This document shows positions 56,088 to 64,000 of a stretch of 64,000 bases of DNA, piece by piece (within the stretch, counting starts at the first letter, position 1; each line of letters opens with the position of its first letter). The stretch is from Thermococcus piezophilus. Its GTDB lineage: Archaea > Methanobacteriota_B > Thermococci > Thermococcales > Thermococcaceae. A model generated the notes under the pieces. That model did no database searches. It was not told where the DNA came from and saw only the letters and a program-made list of their open reading frames with translations. A program made the position numbers and the translations under genes. The stretch lies in contig NZ_CP015520.1 in the NCBI RefSeq assembly GCF_001647085.1, forward strand, positions 124,001 through 188,000, written 5' to 3'.

Positions 56088-56507
56088 TCAGGACTTAACC
56101 TCGACCCTCGGAAGCGGTATGTGGTATGGAAGACGCATCTCCTTGGCGAGGAGCATTATTATCGGGGAAACTTCCTTGGTTATGAAGTTGACTACCTCGG
56201 CGAAGGTGATGGGGTCCATCTTCTTTTCATCTTCCCAGAGGTTCAGTATCTCGTCCATCTTGTCCTTCTGGGGCGGGACGTACAGGATAATACCCTCAAT
56301 GGCGCCCTGGGCGACCTTGGGGTTGTAATCGATCTCATACCTGAAGAGAATCTCGATACCGTTCATCTTCCCAGTTGGTGTGCGTATCTCCCCGAGACGC
56401 ATATCCTTAACCTTCGGTGAGAGCCTGACCTCAATCTGACCAGAAGGCACTACAATGGTCTTCTTCTCCATTTCAATCTTAGTTATGTTAAATCCGAGCA
56501 CTGGCAT
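56088..56507 (-). CDS. SecB-like chaperone-fold protein (tentative)
   Basis: The product is 139 residues. The order of elements, beta strands with a hydrophobic bulge (GIEILFRYEIDYNPKVAQGAIEGIILYVP) followed by a long helix and PLPRV tail (DPITFAEVVNFITKEVSPIIMLLAKEMRLPYHIPLPRVEV), recalls bacterial SecB, whose last helix and APVNF end are similar. Archaeal SecB-like proteins are known in Methanocaldococcus. This is inferred from pattern only. It is divergent from the nucleotidyltransferase gene. Confidence 0.6.
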   Translation of the reverse strand: MPVLGFNITKIEMEKKTIVVPSGQIEVRLSPKVKDMRLGEIRTPTGKMNGIEILFRYEIDYNPKVAQGAIEGIILYVPPQKDKMDEILNLWEDEKKMDPITFAEVVNFITKEVSPIIMLLAKEMRLPYHIPLPRVEVKS

Positions 56508-56588
56508 TTTTCACCACCCCGAAGTCATTTCAACTACATATAAAACACTATCGGTAGACCTTTAAACGTTTGGGTTCTAAAAAAAACG

Positions 56589-57293
56589 ATGCCGGGGAAA
56601 AAAGTTGTTAGAGTCTGGGACGAGAGAGAAGTTGTCTACTCCCCCAAACGCTGGCGCTACCTGTGGGAGAAGCGTGAGAGGGCGTTGAGCATAATAGAGC
56701 GCCTTGAGCAGTTTGACCCACGTCTCTATGGAAGTGTCGCGAGGGGAGACGTAAAGAAGAACAGCGACATAGACATATTCATCCCCTACAAGGTTCCGAG
56801 CTATCTAATCGAACTCGCCCTTGAGGGACTCGTGAGCAGGAGAAAGATAGTCATGGCAACTCCGTGGCACATCATAAAGGGTGTCATCGAGATAGACGAG
56901 GAAACCACCGTCACCTTTCCGCTGATAGAACCGACCGACAGGGAGCTGGAGTTCTACCGCTGGGGCGGGGCCATAGACTTGTGGGGTGTGAAGACTAAGC
57001 AGAGAGTTTCAGGGGTGAACAAAAAGCTCATCCTCATAATTCCAACCGAGAAGGGCCACATCGAGAGTGAAGTGGTCGGAAGGGAGAGCGAGGTGGCGAA
57101 AATTCTAGGGGTGAGCATCGACATCGTAACCGAGCGCGTTCACGTCTTGACGAGGAGGGACGCTATAGGGAGGACCGGAATATACATCAACGAGGAAGTG
57201 CCAGACTGGATGAGCTTTGAGGAGGCACTGAAGCTCATAGCGGACAGGGACCCGAACGTTAGGAGAAAAGTGAGGGAAAGGGGAGGGGTTTAA
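56589..57293 (+). CDS. nucleotidyltransferase-domain protein
   Basis: The product is 234 residues. The pol-beta fold core is YGSVARGDVKKNSDIDIFI, with both aspartates of the metal pair, and a further strand VTFPLIEPTDRE. A C-terminal domain of about 100 residues (GHIESEVVGRESEVAKILGVSIDIV, VLTRRDAIGRTGIYINEEVPDWM) is typical of the archaeal family. Substrate unknown; there is no HEPN partner gene, so it is not a MNT-HEPN toxin pair. Probably leaderless. Confidence 0.8.
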   Translation: MPGKKVVRVWDEREVVYSPKRWRYLWEKRERALSIIERLEQFDPRLYGSVARGDVKKNSDIDIFIPYKVPSYLIELALEGLVSRRKIVMATPWHIIKGVIEIDEETTVTFPLIEPTDRELEFYRWGGAIDLWGVKTKQRVSGVNKKLILIIPTEKGHIESEVVGRESEVAKILGVSIDIVTERVHVLTRRDAIGRTGIYINEEVPDWMSFEEALKLIADRDPNVRRKVRERGGV

Positions 57294-57299
57294 TTCAGT

Positions 57300-57747
57300 A
57301 CTTTGGACTTCCTTTTATACATATCTCACAGATTCTTGATTATAATTGTGAATGATTTGTATGTAAATCATGTTCAAATTTTCACAAACTTTGTTTATAA
57401 TTACCTAATCCGAGTCTAATAATATAAACCTAAATGCCTATTCTCACAGAACTCTAGAACTTTAATACATCCCCTATGACAATACTATTCTAACGTCCAG
57501 CCCTTATGCAAACCTAATGTTTGCCTATAATCTCTTAAGAACTTGTGTAATGCAACCAAAGAGATTATAACATCTTCTTGTAGTGCTTTATTATGTCATC
57601 TCCAAGATATTTGTAATCACACGGATTCTCCGTACCATAAAATCATTCCAAATAGTTATTCTATCAATGGGCAATATAGTAAACCCTATAAACTTTTCGA
57701 TGATTCAACTATTAATAGAAAGATCAAGGAAAGATTAGGACCTTTGT
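57300..57747. other. AT-rich gap with traces of a decayed minus-strand gene
   Basis: This is the most AT-rich stretch of the right half. On the minus strand short pieces look protein-like: ENPCDYKYLGDDIIKHYKKM (around 57570-57630) and, one frame over, ISLVALHKFLRDYRQTLGLH (around 57510-57565). They are separated by stops and shifts and I do not recognise the family. The small plus-strand frame at 57543 has no ribosome site and is not supported. Confidence 0.35.
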
Positions 57748-59115
57748 TCACACCTTACAGCACTTCTCCTTCATGTGCGCCGGGAGAATCTCCTTGAAGC
57801 TAGTGTACTTCCAAAGGGCCTTTGGAAGCTTAACGACGCCCTCCTCAGTCTGGTGGTTCTCCAGGATGGCAACTATTGCCCTCGATGTAGCTATAGCGGT
57901 GGAGTTGAGAGTGTGGACGAAGCGCGGCTTTTCGTGGGTCTTGTCGCGGTAGCGGATGTTCAACCTTCTAGCCTGCCACTCCGTACAGTTGCTCGCCGAA
58001 ACGACCTCCCTGAACTTGCCCTGGCCGGCCATCCAGGCCTCGATGTCGTACTTCTTAGCGGCAACGTAGCCCAAATCTCCAGTACAGATGTTCACAACCC
58101 TGTAGGGAATCTCAAGCTCTTGGAATATCTCCTCGGCGTTCTGGATGAGCTTCTCGTGCCACTCCCAGCTCTCCTCCGGCTTTGCATAGACGAACTGCTC
58201 GACCTTGTGGAACTGGTGAACACGGAAGATTCCCTTCGTGTCCTTTCCAGCGGTTCCGGCCTCCTTTCTGAAGCACGGACTCACACCAACGTAGAGGAGT
58301 GGTAAATCCTTGCCCTCGAGTATCTCGTTGGCGTGCATTCCAGCGAGTGGGTGCTCAGCTGTTGGAATGAGGTATAAATCCTCCTCCTCGACCTTGTAGA
58401 TAACGTCCTCGAAGTCATCGAAGCTCGTGACGCCTTCCTCGACGTAGCGTCTGACCATGTAGGGCGGAATCACAGGGGTAAAGCCCTTCTCGATAAGCTT
58501 GTCGATGGTGAAGCGGATTAAGGCAAGGTCAAGTATGACGAGCTCGTTGAGGAGGTAGTAAAAGCGCGAGCCGCTTACCTTCGCGGCCCTCTCCAGGTCA
58601 GCGCCATGAAGGAGCTCCAGCATATCCACGTGGAGCTTAGGCCTCCAGCTCAGAACCTCATAGTCCATCTTTCCGAGGCTCTGCTCCTTGAAGGACTCGA
58701 GGAAGCCTTCCCAAACTTTAGCCTTCCCCCAGAACCTTATGGGGACGTTCTCAGTGTCGTCTTTACCAATCGGAACGCTCTCGTGGGTAATGTTCGGAAG
58801 CCTCCAGAGGTAGTAGTCAATCTTCGCTCTTATCTCCTCGATTTCCTTCTCGAGGGCCTCTATCTGGGCGACTATCTCCTTGCTCTTGGCTAAAAGATCA
58901 TCAACGGGCTCGTCAGCCTTCTTCCTCTTGCCTATCTCGACGGCTATCCTGTTCCTGTCGCGCCTGAGATGGTTTATCTTCCTGAGGTTTTCGCGCCACT
59001 TGGCGTCAAGCTCGAGGATCTCGTCTATCCACTTGAGCTTCTCAATTTCCCCGCGCTTGATTAGGTCCCCCTTGACCAGATCGGGGTTTTCACGGATGAG
59101 CTTTATATCGAGCAT
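57748..59115 (-). CDS. serS: seryl-tRNA synthetase
   Basis: The product is 455 residues, a class II synthetase. The N-terminal antiparallel coiled coil (about residues 30-100) grips the tRNA-Ser variable arm. Motif 2 is PCFRKEAGTAGKDTKGIFRVHQFHKVEQF, and motif 3 is TLNSTAIATSRAIVAILENHQ. It is the canonical SerRS type rather than the methanogen type. AGGTGAAGGCT precedes the ATG at 59115. Confidence 0.97.
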   Translation of the reverse strand: MLDIKLIRENPDLVKGDLIKRGEIEKLKWIDEILELDAKWRENLRKINHLRRDRNRIAVEIGKRKKADEPVDDLLAKSKEIVAQIEALEKEIEEIRAKIDYYLWRLPNITHESVPIGKDDTENVPIRFWGKAKVWEGFLESFKEQSLGKMDYEVLSWRPKLHVDMLELLHGADLERAAKVSGSRFYYLLNELVILDLALIRFTIDKLIEKGFTPVIPPYMVRRYVEEGVTSFDDFEDVIYKVEEEDLYLIPTAEHPLAGMHANEILEGKDLPLLYVGVSPCFRKEAGTAGKDTKGIFRVHQFHKVEQFVYAKPEESWEWHEKLIQNAEEIFQELEIPYRVVNICTGDLGYVAAKKYDIEAWMAGQGKFREVVSASNCTEWQARRLNIRYRDKTHEKPRFVHTLNSTAIATSRAIVAILENHQTEEGVVKLPKALWKYTSFKEILPAHMKEKCCKV

Positions 59116-59259
59116 AGCCTTCACCTGGGAAATGAACGGCGCGGGAGTTTAAAAAGGATTTGATGGGGATTTTGACGTTCTGGCAAGAACCCGGGTCGTG
59201 TCAAGTTAACGACCAACGGCCGCGGTTACCCGGATGGGCAAGGAAAAGAGAAAAAGAAC

Positions 59260-60462
59260 TCATCCAAAAAACGTAACTTCGACTTCCTCTCCCCCATCCA
59301 GTATCTCAACGTTCTCATGCACCTCTATAAAGCCGTCAGCATCAATGAAGCTCGTCACCGCTCCACTGCCCTTGAGTATCGGAACGGCATTTTCTCCCTC
59401 GACTTTTACGGGCAGGAACTGCATCCTGCCCTTTACCGAGAAGACCTTGTGGGCGAGCCTTTTCTTGACCTTTCTGACCTCGCTTTCCCTTCCCAGGAGT
59501 TTCCTCAGGAGTGGAGCGACCAGCAGGGTGAAGTTCGTGAGGCAAGACGTCGGATAACCCGGCAGACCGAATATCGGCTTTCCGTCAATGAGACCGATTA
59601 TCGTCGGCTTCCCCGGCTGTATCGCTATGCCGTGGATGTAAACCTTACCGAGCTCACCGATTATCGATGACGTTAGGTCCCTTATTCCCCCGCTCGCGCC
59701 GCCGCTGAGGATTATGATGTCGCAGCACTCAACGCCTTTGAGGATGAGCTCCTTTAAGCTGTCTTTGTCATCCTTTGCTATGCCAAGGAAAACGGCTTCT
59801 CCCCCAAGTTCCCTAACGGCGTCGGCTATCGCTCTGCCGTTGATATCATATATCTGGCCGTATCTAAGCTCAGTCCCAGGCAGAACCACCTCATTGCCCG
59901 TGCTTATCACCGCCACCCTCGGCTTCCTGAAGACCTTAACCTCCGAAAAGCCAATCGCTGAGAGCAGAGCAGTCTCCTTGAAGCCAAGCCGCGTCCCAGC
60001 CCTTAGGAGAAGCTTTCCACTTGGAATGTCGGTGCCCCTCTTCATAACCCCAAGGCCAGGATAGGCAGGCTTGTAGATGATTACTTCGTCTCCTTCCCTG
60101 TCCACGTCTTCGAACTGTATCACAGCGTCGGCGTTCTTTGGAAGGGGGGCGCCAGTGGATATGTAGACGCTCTCGCCCGGCTTGAGTTCCACCGTCGGCG
60201 TATCTCCGGCGTTTATCTCGCCGATGACCTTCAGTTTCACAGGCTCGCTCTCGCTTGCCATGAATGTGTCTTCAGCCCTAACCGCGTAGCCGTCCACCGT
60301 CGCCCTGTCAAAGGGGGGAACGTCTATGGGGCTCACCACGTCCTCCGCGAGAACCCTTCCGAGCGTCTCCTCGAGCGGGACCTTCTCGACCCTTCTCTCC
60401 AGTGGAAAGGATTCTATGACCTCGAGTGCTTCCTCCAGTGGAACTACCTTCAGGAACGCCAT
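59260..60462 (-). CDS. moeA: molybdopterin molybdotransferase MoeA
   Basis: The product is 400 residues, with VPPFDRATVDGYAV, STGAPLPKNADAVIQFEDV, ISTGNEVV, the catalytic SGGASGGIRD and GLPGYPTS. It inserts metal into the pterin; in Thermococcales the metal is mainly tungsten, for aldehyde:ferredoxin oxidoreductases. GGTGATAGA precedes the ATG. Confidence 0.95.
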   Translation of the reverse strand: MAFLKVVPLEEALEVIESFPLERRVEKVPLEETLGRVLAEDVVSPIDVPPFDRATVDGYAVRAEDTFMASESEPVKLKVIGEINAGDTPTVELKPGESVYISTGAPLPKNADAVIQFEDVDREGDEVIIYKPAYPGLGVMKRGTDIPSGKLLLRAGTRLGFKETALLSAIGFSEVKVFRKPRVAVISTGNEVVLPGTELRYGQIYDINGRAIADAVRELGGEAVFLGIAKDDKDSLKELILKGVECCDIIILSGGASGGIRDLTSSIIGELGKVYIHGIAIQPGKPTIIGLIDGKPIFGLPGYPTSCLTNFTLLVAPLLRKLLGRESEVRKVKKRLAHKVFSVKGRMQFLPVKVEGENAVPILKGSGAVTSFIDADGFIEVHENVEILDGGEEVEVTFFG

Positions 60463-60525
60463 TCTATCACCAAGAAAAAATAGGGGCGTTGCTATAAATG
60501 GGTTACGTAAAAGAAAGCGTTTAAC

Positions 60526-60684
60526 TCACCACTCATCGTCCTCTTCCCAGTCCTCCTCCCAATCTTCTTCCCAGTCCTCGTCCTCCCACTCTTCATCTTC
60601 CAGGTCCCACTCATCCTCTTCGAGAAACTCTTCTTCCTCGAACTCCTCGACCTTCTTCTTTTTCTTTGGAGGTTGCATACCCAT
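60526..60684 (-). CDS. 52-residue acidic, tryptophan-rich protein
   Basis: A short frame begins MGMQPPKKKKKVEEF and then becomes almost only E, D and W, with tandem units of the form EDEDWEEDWEEDWEED and a final DDEW. The basic start and acidic tail give a strongly two-sided charge. GGGACGGGG stands before the ATG at 60684 (or the ATG at 60678 with GGGGATG). It follows a TATA-like stretch of the divergent gene. A tail of this type could bind a basic partner such as a ribosomal or replication protein; that is speculation. Confidence 0.7.
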   Translation of the reverse strand: MGMQPPKKKKKVEEFEEEEFLEEDEWDLEDEEWEDEDWEEDWEEDWEEDDEW

Positions 60685-60807
60685 CCCCGTCCCTACTTGC
60701 TAATAATGGCTTATAAATTTTTTCTGGTAAATTGGGGTTTTTCGGGGCCAAAATTATTGATTAGGACGGTTAGAAAGGTTTTTAATTGTAAAGACCTACT
60801 AACGACC

Positions 60808-61572
60808 ATGAGAGTGGCCATCATAACTAGCGATGCTCGTGTTTACTACACCGCGACCAAGGTGCTGAAGGAGTACAATATACCCTTCCACAGCCTCCGC
60901 ATGGGAGATACGATTCCCTTCGACGTTGAGGTCGTGCTGACTGGCGAAAAGGATTACGATAAAATCGACTTCCCTGTTAAAGTCATAGTCGGGAACGAGA
61001 ACTTCATCGACGAGCTGCTCGCAAAGCTTGAAGGAAGGGAGCGTTTTAAAAAGGTCTACATTGCCATAGACCCCGGAGAGAGACCCGGTCTTAGTGTCGT
61101 CGCGGACAACCGCGTGGTAGAAGTTCACCACCTGAAGAGCCCGCGCGACGTCGGGATAATCATCGATCTGCTCGAGAAGTACCCAGCAGCTAAAATCAAA
61201 ATCGGACACGGCGCAAAGAGGCAGAGGATACTGATGTTGAAGGCGCTTGGAGATCTGCTCGGCTGCGATTATCCAGTCATCGTGGTGAACGAGTCGAGGA
61301 CAACGCCAAAGGTGGGTGGAATAGAGGTTTCGCAGGTACAAGATATCGTGGCAGCCATAAACATAGGACTACGCGATGGCCGACAGGTTCCGATAGGTGA
61401 GCTCATAGAAGTCAAAGAGCCAACCAAACGTGAGATCGAAGATATAAAACGGCGGAGCCGCGAGTTAAGCGGGATGATAACCATCTCATCCAAGCTGGCC
61501 CGTGAAGTTGCACTTGGAAACATGACCTTGGAGGAGGCCATTGAAAAGCAGAAAAGGAGGAGGTCAAGATGA
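60808..61572 (+). CDS. RuvC/RNase H-fold protein, uncharacterised
   Basis: The product is 254 residues. The core starts [21 protein letters not shown], whose D88-P-G and following strands resemble strand 1-2 of RuvC-type resolvases. Candidate second and third acidic residues are E162 (VVNESRTTP) and D179 ([16 protein letters not shown]). The N-terminal 80 residues form a Rossmann-like segment ([20 protein letters not shown]). It may be a structure-specific nuclease, not shown. Its stop overlaps the start of the Cdc48 gene by the ATGA pattern, so the two are translated together. Confidence 0.7.
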   Translation: MRVAIITSDARVYYTATKVLKEYNIPFHSLRMGDTIPFDVEVVLTGEKDYDKIDFPVKVIVGNENFIDELLAKLEGRERFKKVYIAIDPGERPGLSVVADNRVVEVHHLKSPRDVGIIIDLLEKYPAAKIKIGHGAKRQRILMLKALGDLLGCDYPVIVVNESRTTPKVGGIEVSQVQDIVAAINIGLRDGRQVPIGELIEVKEPTKREIEDIKRRSRELSGMITISSKLAREVALGNMTLEEAIEKQKRRRSR

Positions 61573-64000
61573 TCTTCGGTAAGGATGAGGGGAGGTATGA
61601 GAAAATAAAGCTCCGCGTGGCGGAGGCTCTCAAAAGGGACGTCGGAAGGGGCATCGTACGCTTTGATAAAAAATACCAGCGCCAGCTCGGGGTTGGGCCG
61701 GGCGACATCGTCGAGCTGATTGGAGAACGCTCAACGGCTGCGATAGTGGCAAACCCTCACCCCGACGACAAAAACCTGGACATCATAAGGATGGATGGTT
61801 ACATAAGGAGAAACGCCGGGGTAAGTATAGGAGACTACGTCACCGTTGCAAGGGCGGAGGTTCAGGAGGCCAAGAAAGTCGTCCTTGCTCCAGCCCAGAA
61901 GGGAGTTTTCATCCAGATACCCGGCGATATGGTCAAGCAGAATCTCCTAGGCAGGCCAGTCGTTAAGGGAGACCTCATCGTCGCCAGCGGGCGGAGCGAG
62001 ACGGGTTACTATACTGGATCGCCCTTCGATGAGTTACTCAGGGGGTTCTTTGAGGCCATGCCCCTCGGCTTCGGTGAGCTGAAATTCGTCGTCGTCAACA
62101 CCAACCCCAAGGGCATAGTCCAGATAACCTACAACACAGAGGTTGAGGTTCTCCCGCAGGCAGTTGAAGTCCGTGAGGAAACCATCCCAGAGGTAACCTA
62201 CGAGGACATAGGCGGTCTCAGCGATGCGATTCAAAAGATTCGTGAGATGGTCGAGCTTCCGCTCAAACACCCAGAGCTCTTCGAGCGCCTTGGAATAGAC
62301 CCCCCGAAGGGTGTGCTCCTCTACGGTCCACCTGGAACTGGAAAGACGCTCCTCGCTAAGGCCGTCGCCAACGAGGCTAACGCCCACTTCATAGCCATCA
62401 ACGGGCCAGAGATAATGAGCAAATTCTACGGTGAGAGTGAAGAGCGCTTAAGGGAGATATTTAAAGACGCGGAGGAAAACGCACCAAGCATAATTTTCAT
62501 CGACGAAATCGATGCTATTGCACCCAAAAGGGAAGAGGTTGTTGGAGAAGTCGAGAAGAGGGTCGTCTCGCAGTTGCTTACCCTGATGGATGGCCTCAAG
62601 AGCCGCGGAAAGGTCATAGTCATTGCCGCCACCAACAGGCCCGATGCGATAGATCCGGCCCTCAGAAGGCCAGGAAGGTTCGACCGCGAGCTCGAGGTAG
62701 GCGTGCCAGACAAGCAAGGCAGAAAAGAGATACTCCAGATACACACCAGAGGGATGCCTCTTGAGCCGGACTACGACAAGCAGACTGTCCTCAAGGTCGT
62801 GGGAGATCTCCTGAGGAAGGAGACTTTCGAGGAGGAGAGGCTCAAGAAGATAATGGAAAAGGTTGAAAATGCCAAGAACGAGGAGGAAGTCAAGGAAATC
62901 CTAAAGGACGACGGAGAGATCTACGCGGAGGTCAGGTTGAGGCTCATCGACAAGATGCTTGATGAACTGGCCGAGAAGACCCACGGCTTCGTTGGAGCTG
63001 ATCTGGCAGCGCTGGCAAGAGAGGCAGCAATGGTCGTCCTCAGGAGGCTCATCAAAGAGGGCAAGATAAGCCCCGAGCAGGAAAGGATTCCGCCCGAGGT
63101 TCTTCAGGAGCTGCGCGTCAAGAAAGCTGACTTTTACGAGGCTCTGAAGATGGTGGATCCCTCGGCGCTGAGGGAAGTCCTCATCGAGATGCCCAACGTC
63201 CGCTGGGAAGATGTCGGAGGCTTGGAGGAAGTCAAGCAGAAACTCCGTGAAGCCGTCGAGTGGCCGCTCAAGTACCCAAAAGCCTTCCAGAGGCTCGGAA
63301 TCGACCCACCGAGGGGTATACTGCTCTACGGTCCACCTGGAACTGGTAAGACCCTCCTCGCCAAGGCCGTCGCTACGGAAAGTGAAGCCAATTTTATTGG
63401 CATCCGTGGGCCAGAGGTTCTCTCAAAATGGGTCGGTGAGAGCGAGAAGCGCATAAGGGAAATCTTCCGCAAAGCTAGACAGGCCGCCCCGACTGTCATA
63501 TTTATCGACGAGATCGACGCAATAGCGCCAGCAAGGGGTAGCGACATGAACCGCGTCACGGACAGGCTGATCAATCAGCTCCTGACAGAGATGGACGGAA
63601 TCGAGAAGAACAGCGGTGTAATGGTTATAGCAGCCACCAACAGGCCGGACATTCTCGATCCAGCCCTGCTCAGGCCAGGAAGGTTCGACAGGATGATACT
63701 CGTGCCAGCGCCGGACGAGAAGGCCAGACTGGAGATACTCAAAGTCCACACCAGGCGTGTTCCTCTCGCAGGGGATGTCAACCTCAAAGAGCTGGCAAAG
63801 AGGACTGAAGGCTACAGCGGTGCCGACCTGGAAGCCCTCGTGAGGGAGGCGGCGCTTATGGCGATGCGCAGAATAATGTCCAAGCTTCCGAGGGAAGTCG
63901 TAGCGGAGCAGAGTGAAGAGTTCCTCGAGCAGCTGAAGGTATCAAAGAGGGACTTCGAGGAGGCACTAAAGACGGTCAGACCGAGCATAACGCCCTACAT
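61569..64000 (+). CDS. cdc48: Cdc48/VAT-type AAA ATPase (3' end beyond window)
   Basis: 810 residues are in the window, out of about 835-840 usual for the family. An N-domain (residues 1-190: double-psi barrel then four-stranded lobe) is followed by D1 with Walker A GPPGTGKT at about 253-260 and [15 protein letters not shown], then D2 with Walker A at about 588-595, [15 protein letters not shown], and the second region of homology [20 protein letters not shown]. As in VAT and p97, it unfolds proteins for the proteasome. GGAGGAGGTC precedes the ATG, which overlaps the RuvC-like gene. Confidence 0.97.
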   Translation, partial: MIFGKDEGRYEKIKLRVAEALKRDVGRGIVRFDKKYQRQLGVGPGDIVELIGERSTAAIVANPHPDDKNLDIIRMDGYIRRNAGVSIGDYVTVARAEVQEAKKVVLAPAQKGVFIQIPGDMVKQNLLGRPVVKGDLIVASGRSETGYYTGSPFDELLRGFFEAMPLGFGELKFVVVNTNPKGIVQITYNTEVEVLPQAVEVREETIPEVTYEDIGGLSDAIQKIREMVELPLKHPELFERLGIDPPKGVLLYGPPGTGKTLLAKAVANEANAHFIAINGPEIMSKFYGESEERLREIFKDAEENAPSIIFIDEIDAIAPKREEVVGEVEKRVVSQLLTLMDGLKSRGKVIVIAATNRPDAIDPALRRPGRFDRELEVGVPDKQGRKEILQIHTRGMPLEPDYDKQTVLKVVGDLLRKETFEEERLKKIMEKVENAKNEEEVKEILKDDGEIYAEVRLRLIDKMLDELAEKTHGFVGADLAALAREAAMVVLRRLIKEGKISPEQERIPPEVLQELRVKKADFYEALKMVDPSALREVLIEMPNVRWEDVGGLEEVKQKLREAVEWPLKYPKAFQRLGIDPPRGILLYGPPGTGKTLLAKAVATESEANFIGIRGPEVLSKWVGESEKRIREIFRKARQAAPTVIFIDEIDAIAPARGSDMNRVTDRLINQLLTEMDGIEKNSGVMVIAATNRPDILDPALLRPGRFDRMILVPAPDEKARLEILKVHTRRVPLAGDVNLKELAKRTEGYSGADLEALVREAALMAMRRIMSKLPREVVAEQSEEFLEQLKVSKRDFEEALKTVRPSITPY

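Noticed and set aside
56088-57293. Toxin-antitoxin pair (nucleotidyltransferase with its neighbour)
   Set aside because: The genes are divergent, the neighbour is not HEPN, and the protein is longer than MNT antitoxins.

Overview
The window is chromosomal DNA of a hyperthermophilic euryarchaeon of the Thermococcales, most likely a Thermococcus. The evidence is the archaeal gene set: G1P dehydrogenase and GGGP synthase for ether lipids, XPD, Hef, SMC-ScpA, a Cdc48/VAT ATPase, Nob1, AMP phosphorylase, the NfeD-stomatin pair, a PIN-PilT-KH ATPase and a GPN GTPase. Many starts carry a GGTGA-type Shine-Dalgarno site; others are leaderless behind TATA boxes. The CRISPR repeat ends in the ATTGAAAG handle typical of Pyrococcus/Thermococcus. 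Genes are packed, often overlapping by 1-8 bases, and biased to A/G-rich sense strands.

Layout. 1-5.6 kb: a Toprim protein (cut by the left edge), SfsA, an M42/TET aminopeptidase, two unknowns and XPD. 5.6-9.2 kb: a gene-free stretch with inverted repeats, divergent tRNA-Leu and tRNA-Lys genes, a DEAD-box helicase, a transglutaminase-like lipoprotein and an intron-containing tRNA-Met. 9.2-15.4 kb: rhomboid, FBPase/IMPase (frameshifted), DUF63, EgsA, UPF0179 and the pxpCBA 5-oxoprolinase operon. 15.4-17.9 kb: Nob1, a C/D-box sRNA candidate and a string of small unknown genes around a dead AlkA-like DNA glycosylase. 18-23.3 kb: NfeD, stomatin, a frameshifted MinD-like ATPase, a small membrane protein and AMP phosphorylase.

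23.3-25.1 kb is a CRISPR array of 18 perfect repeats plus one decayed terminal repeat, with its leader on the left and no cas genes in the window. After DUF2095, DUF123 and GGGP synthase comes an AT-rich wreck of a DUF4855-like surface protein (26.8-28.5 kb). Next are an M55 aminopeptidase, an H/ACA-like RNA candidate and Hef, whose helicase and nuclease halves are split by one lost base. 33.1-37.8 kb is an AT-richer block holding carA and carB, both broken at several points.

37.8-64 kb is mostly core genome: scpA-smc, DUF835, the methylmalonyl-CoA epimerase/MeaB/B12-subunit cluster, PHP, Maf, PINc-PilT-KH ATPase, MinD with GPN GTPase, an asparagine synthetase homologue, a cell-wall-binding-repeat surface protein, a glycosyltransferase, Sua5, a TPR protein, a SecB-like protein, a nucleotidyltransferase, SerRS, MoeA, a 52-residue acidic Trp-rich protein, a RuvC-fold protein and Cdc48.

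Four themes stand out. Two small-RNA candidates lie between genes (16.0 kb and 29.8 kb). The CRISPR array has a decayed distal end. AT-rich islands hold dead or dying accessory genes. Many single-base indels break otherwise well-conserved genes, and some of these could be sequencing errors.
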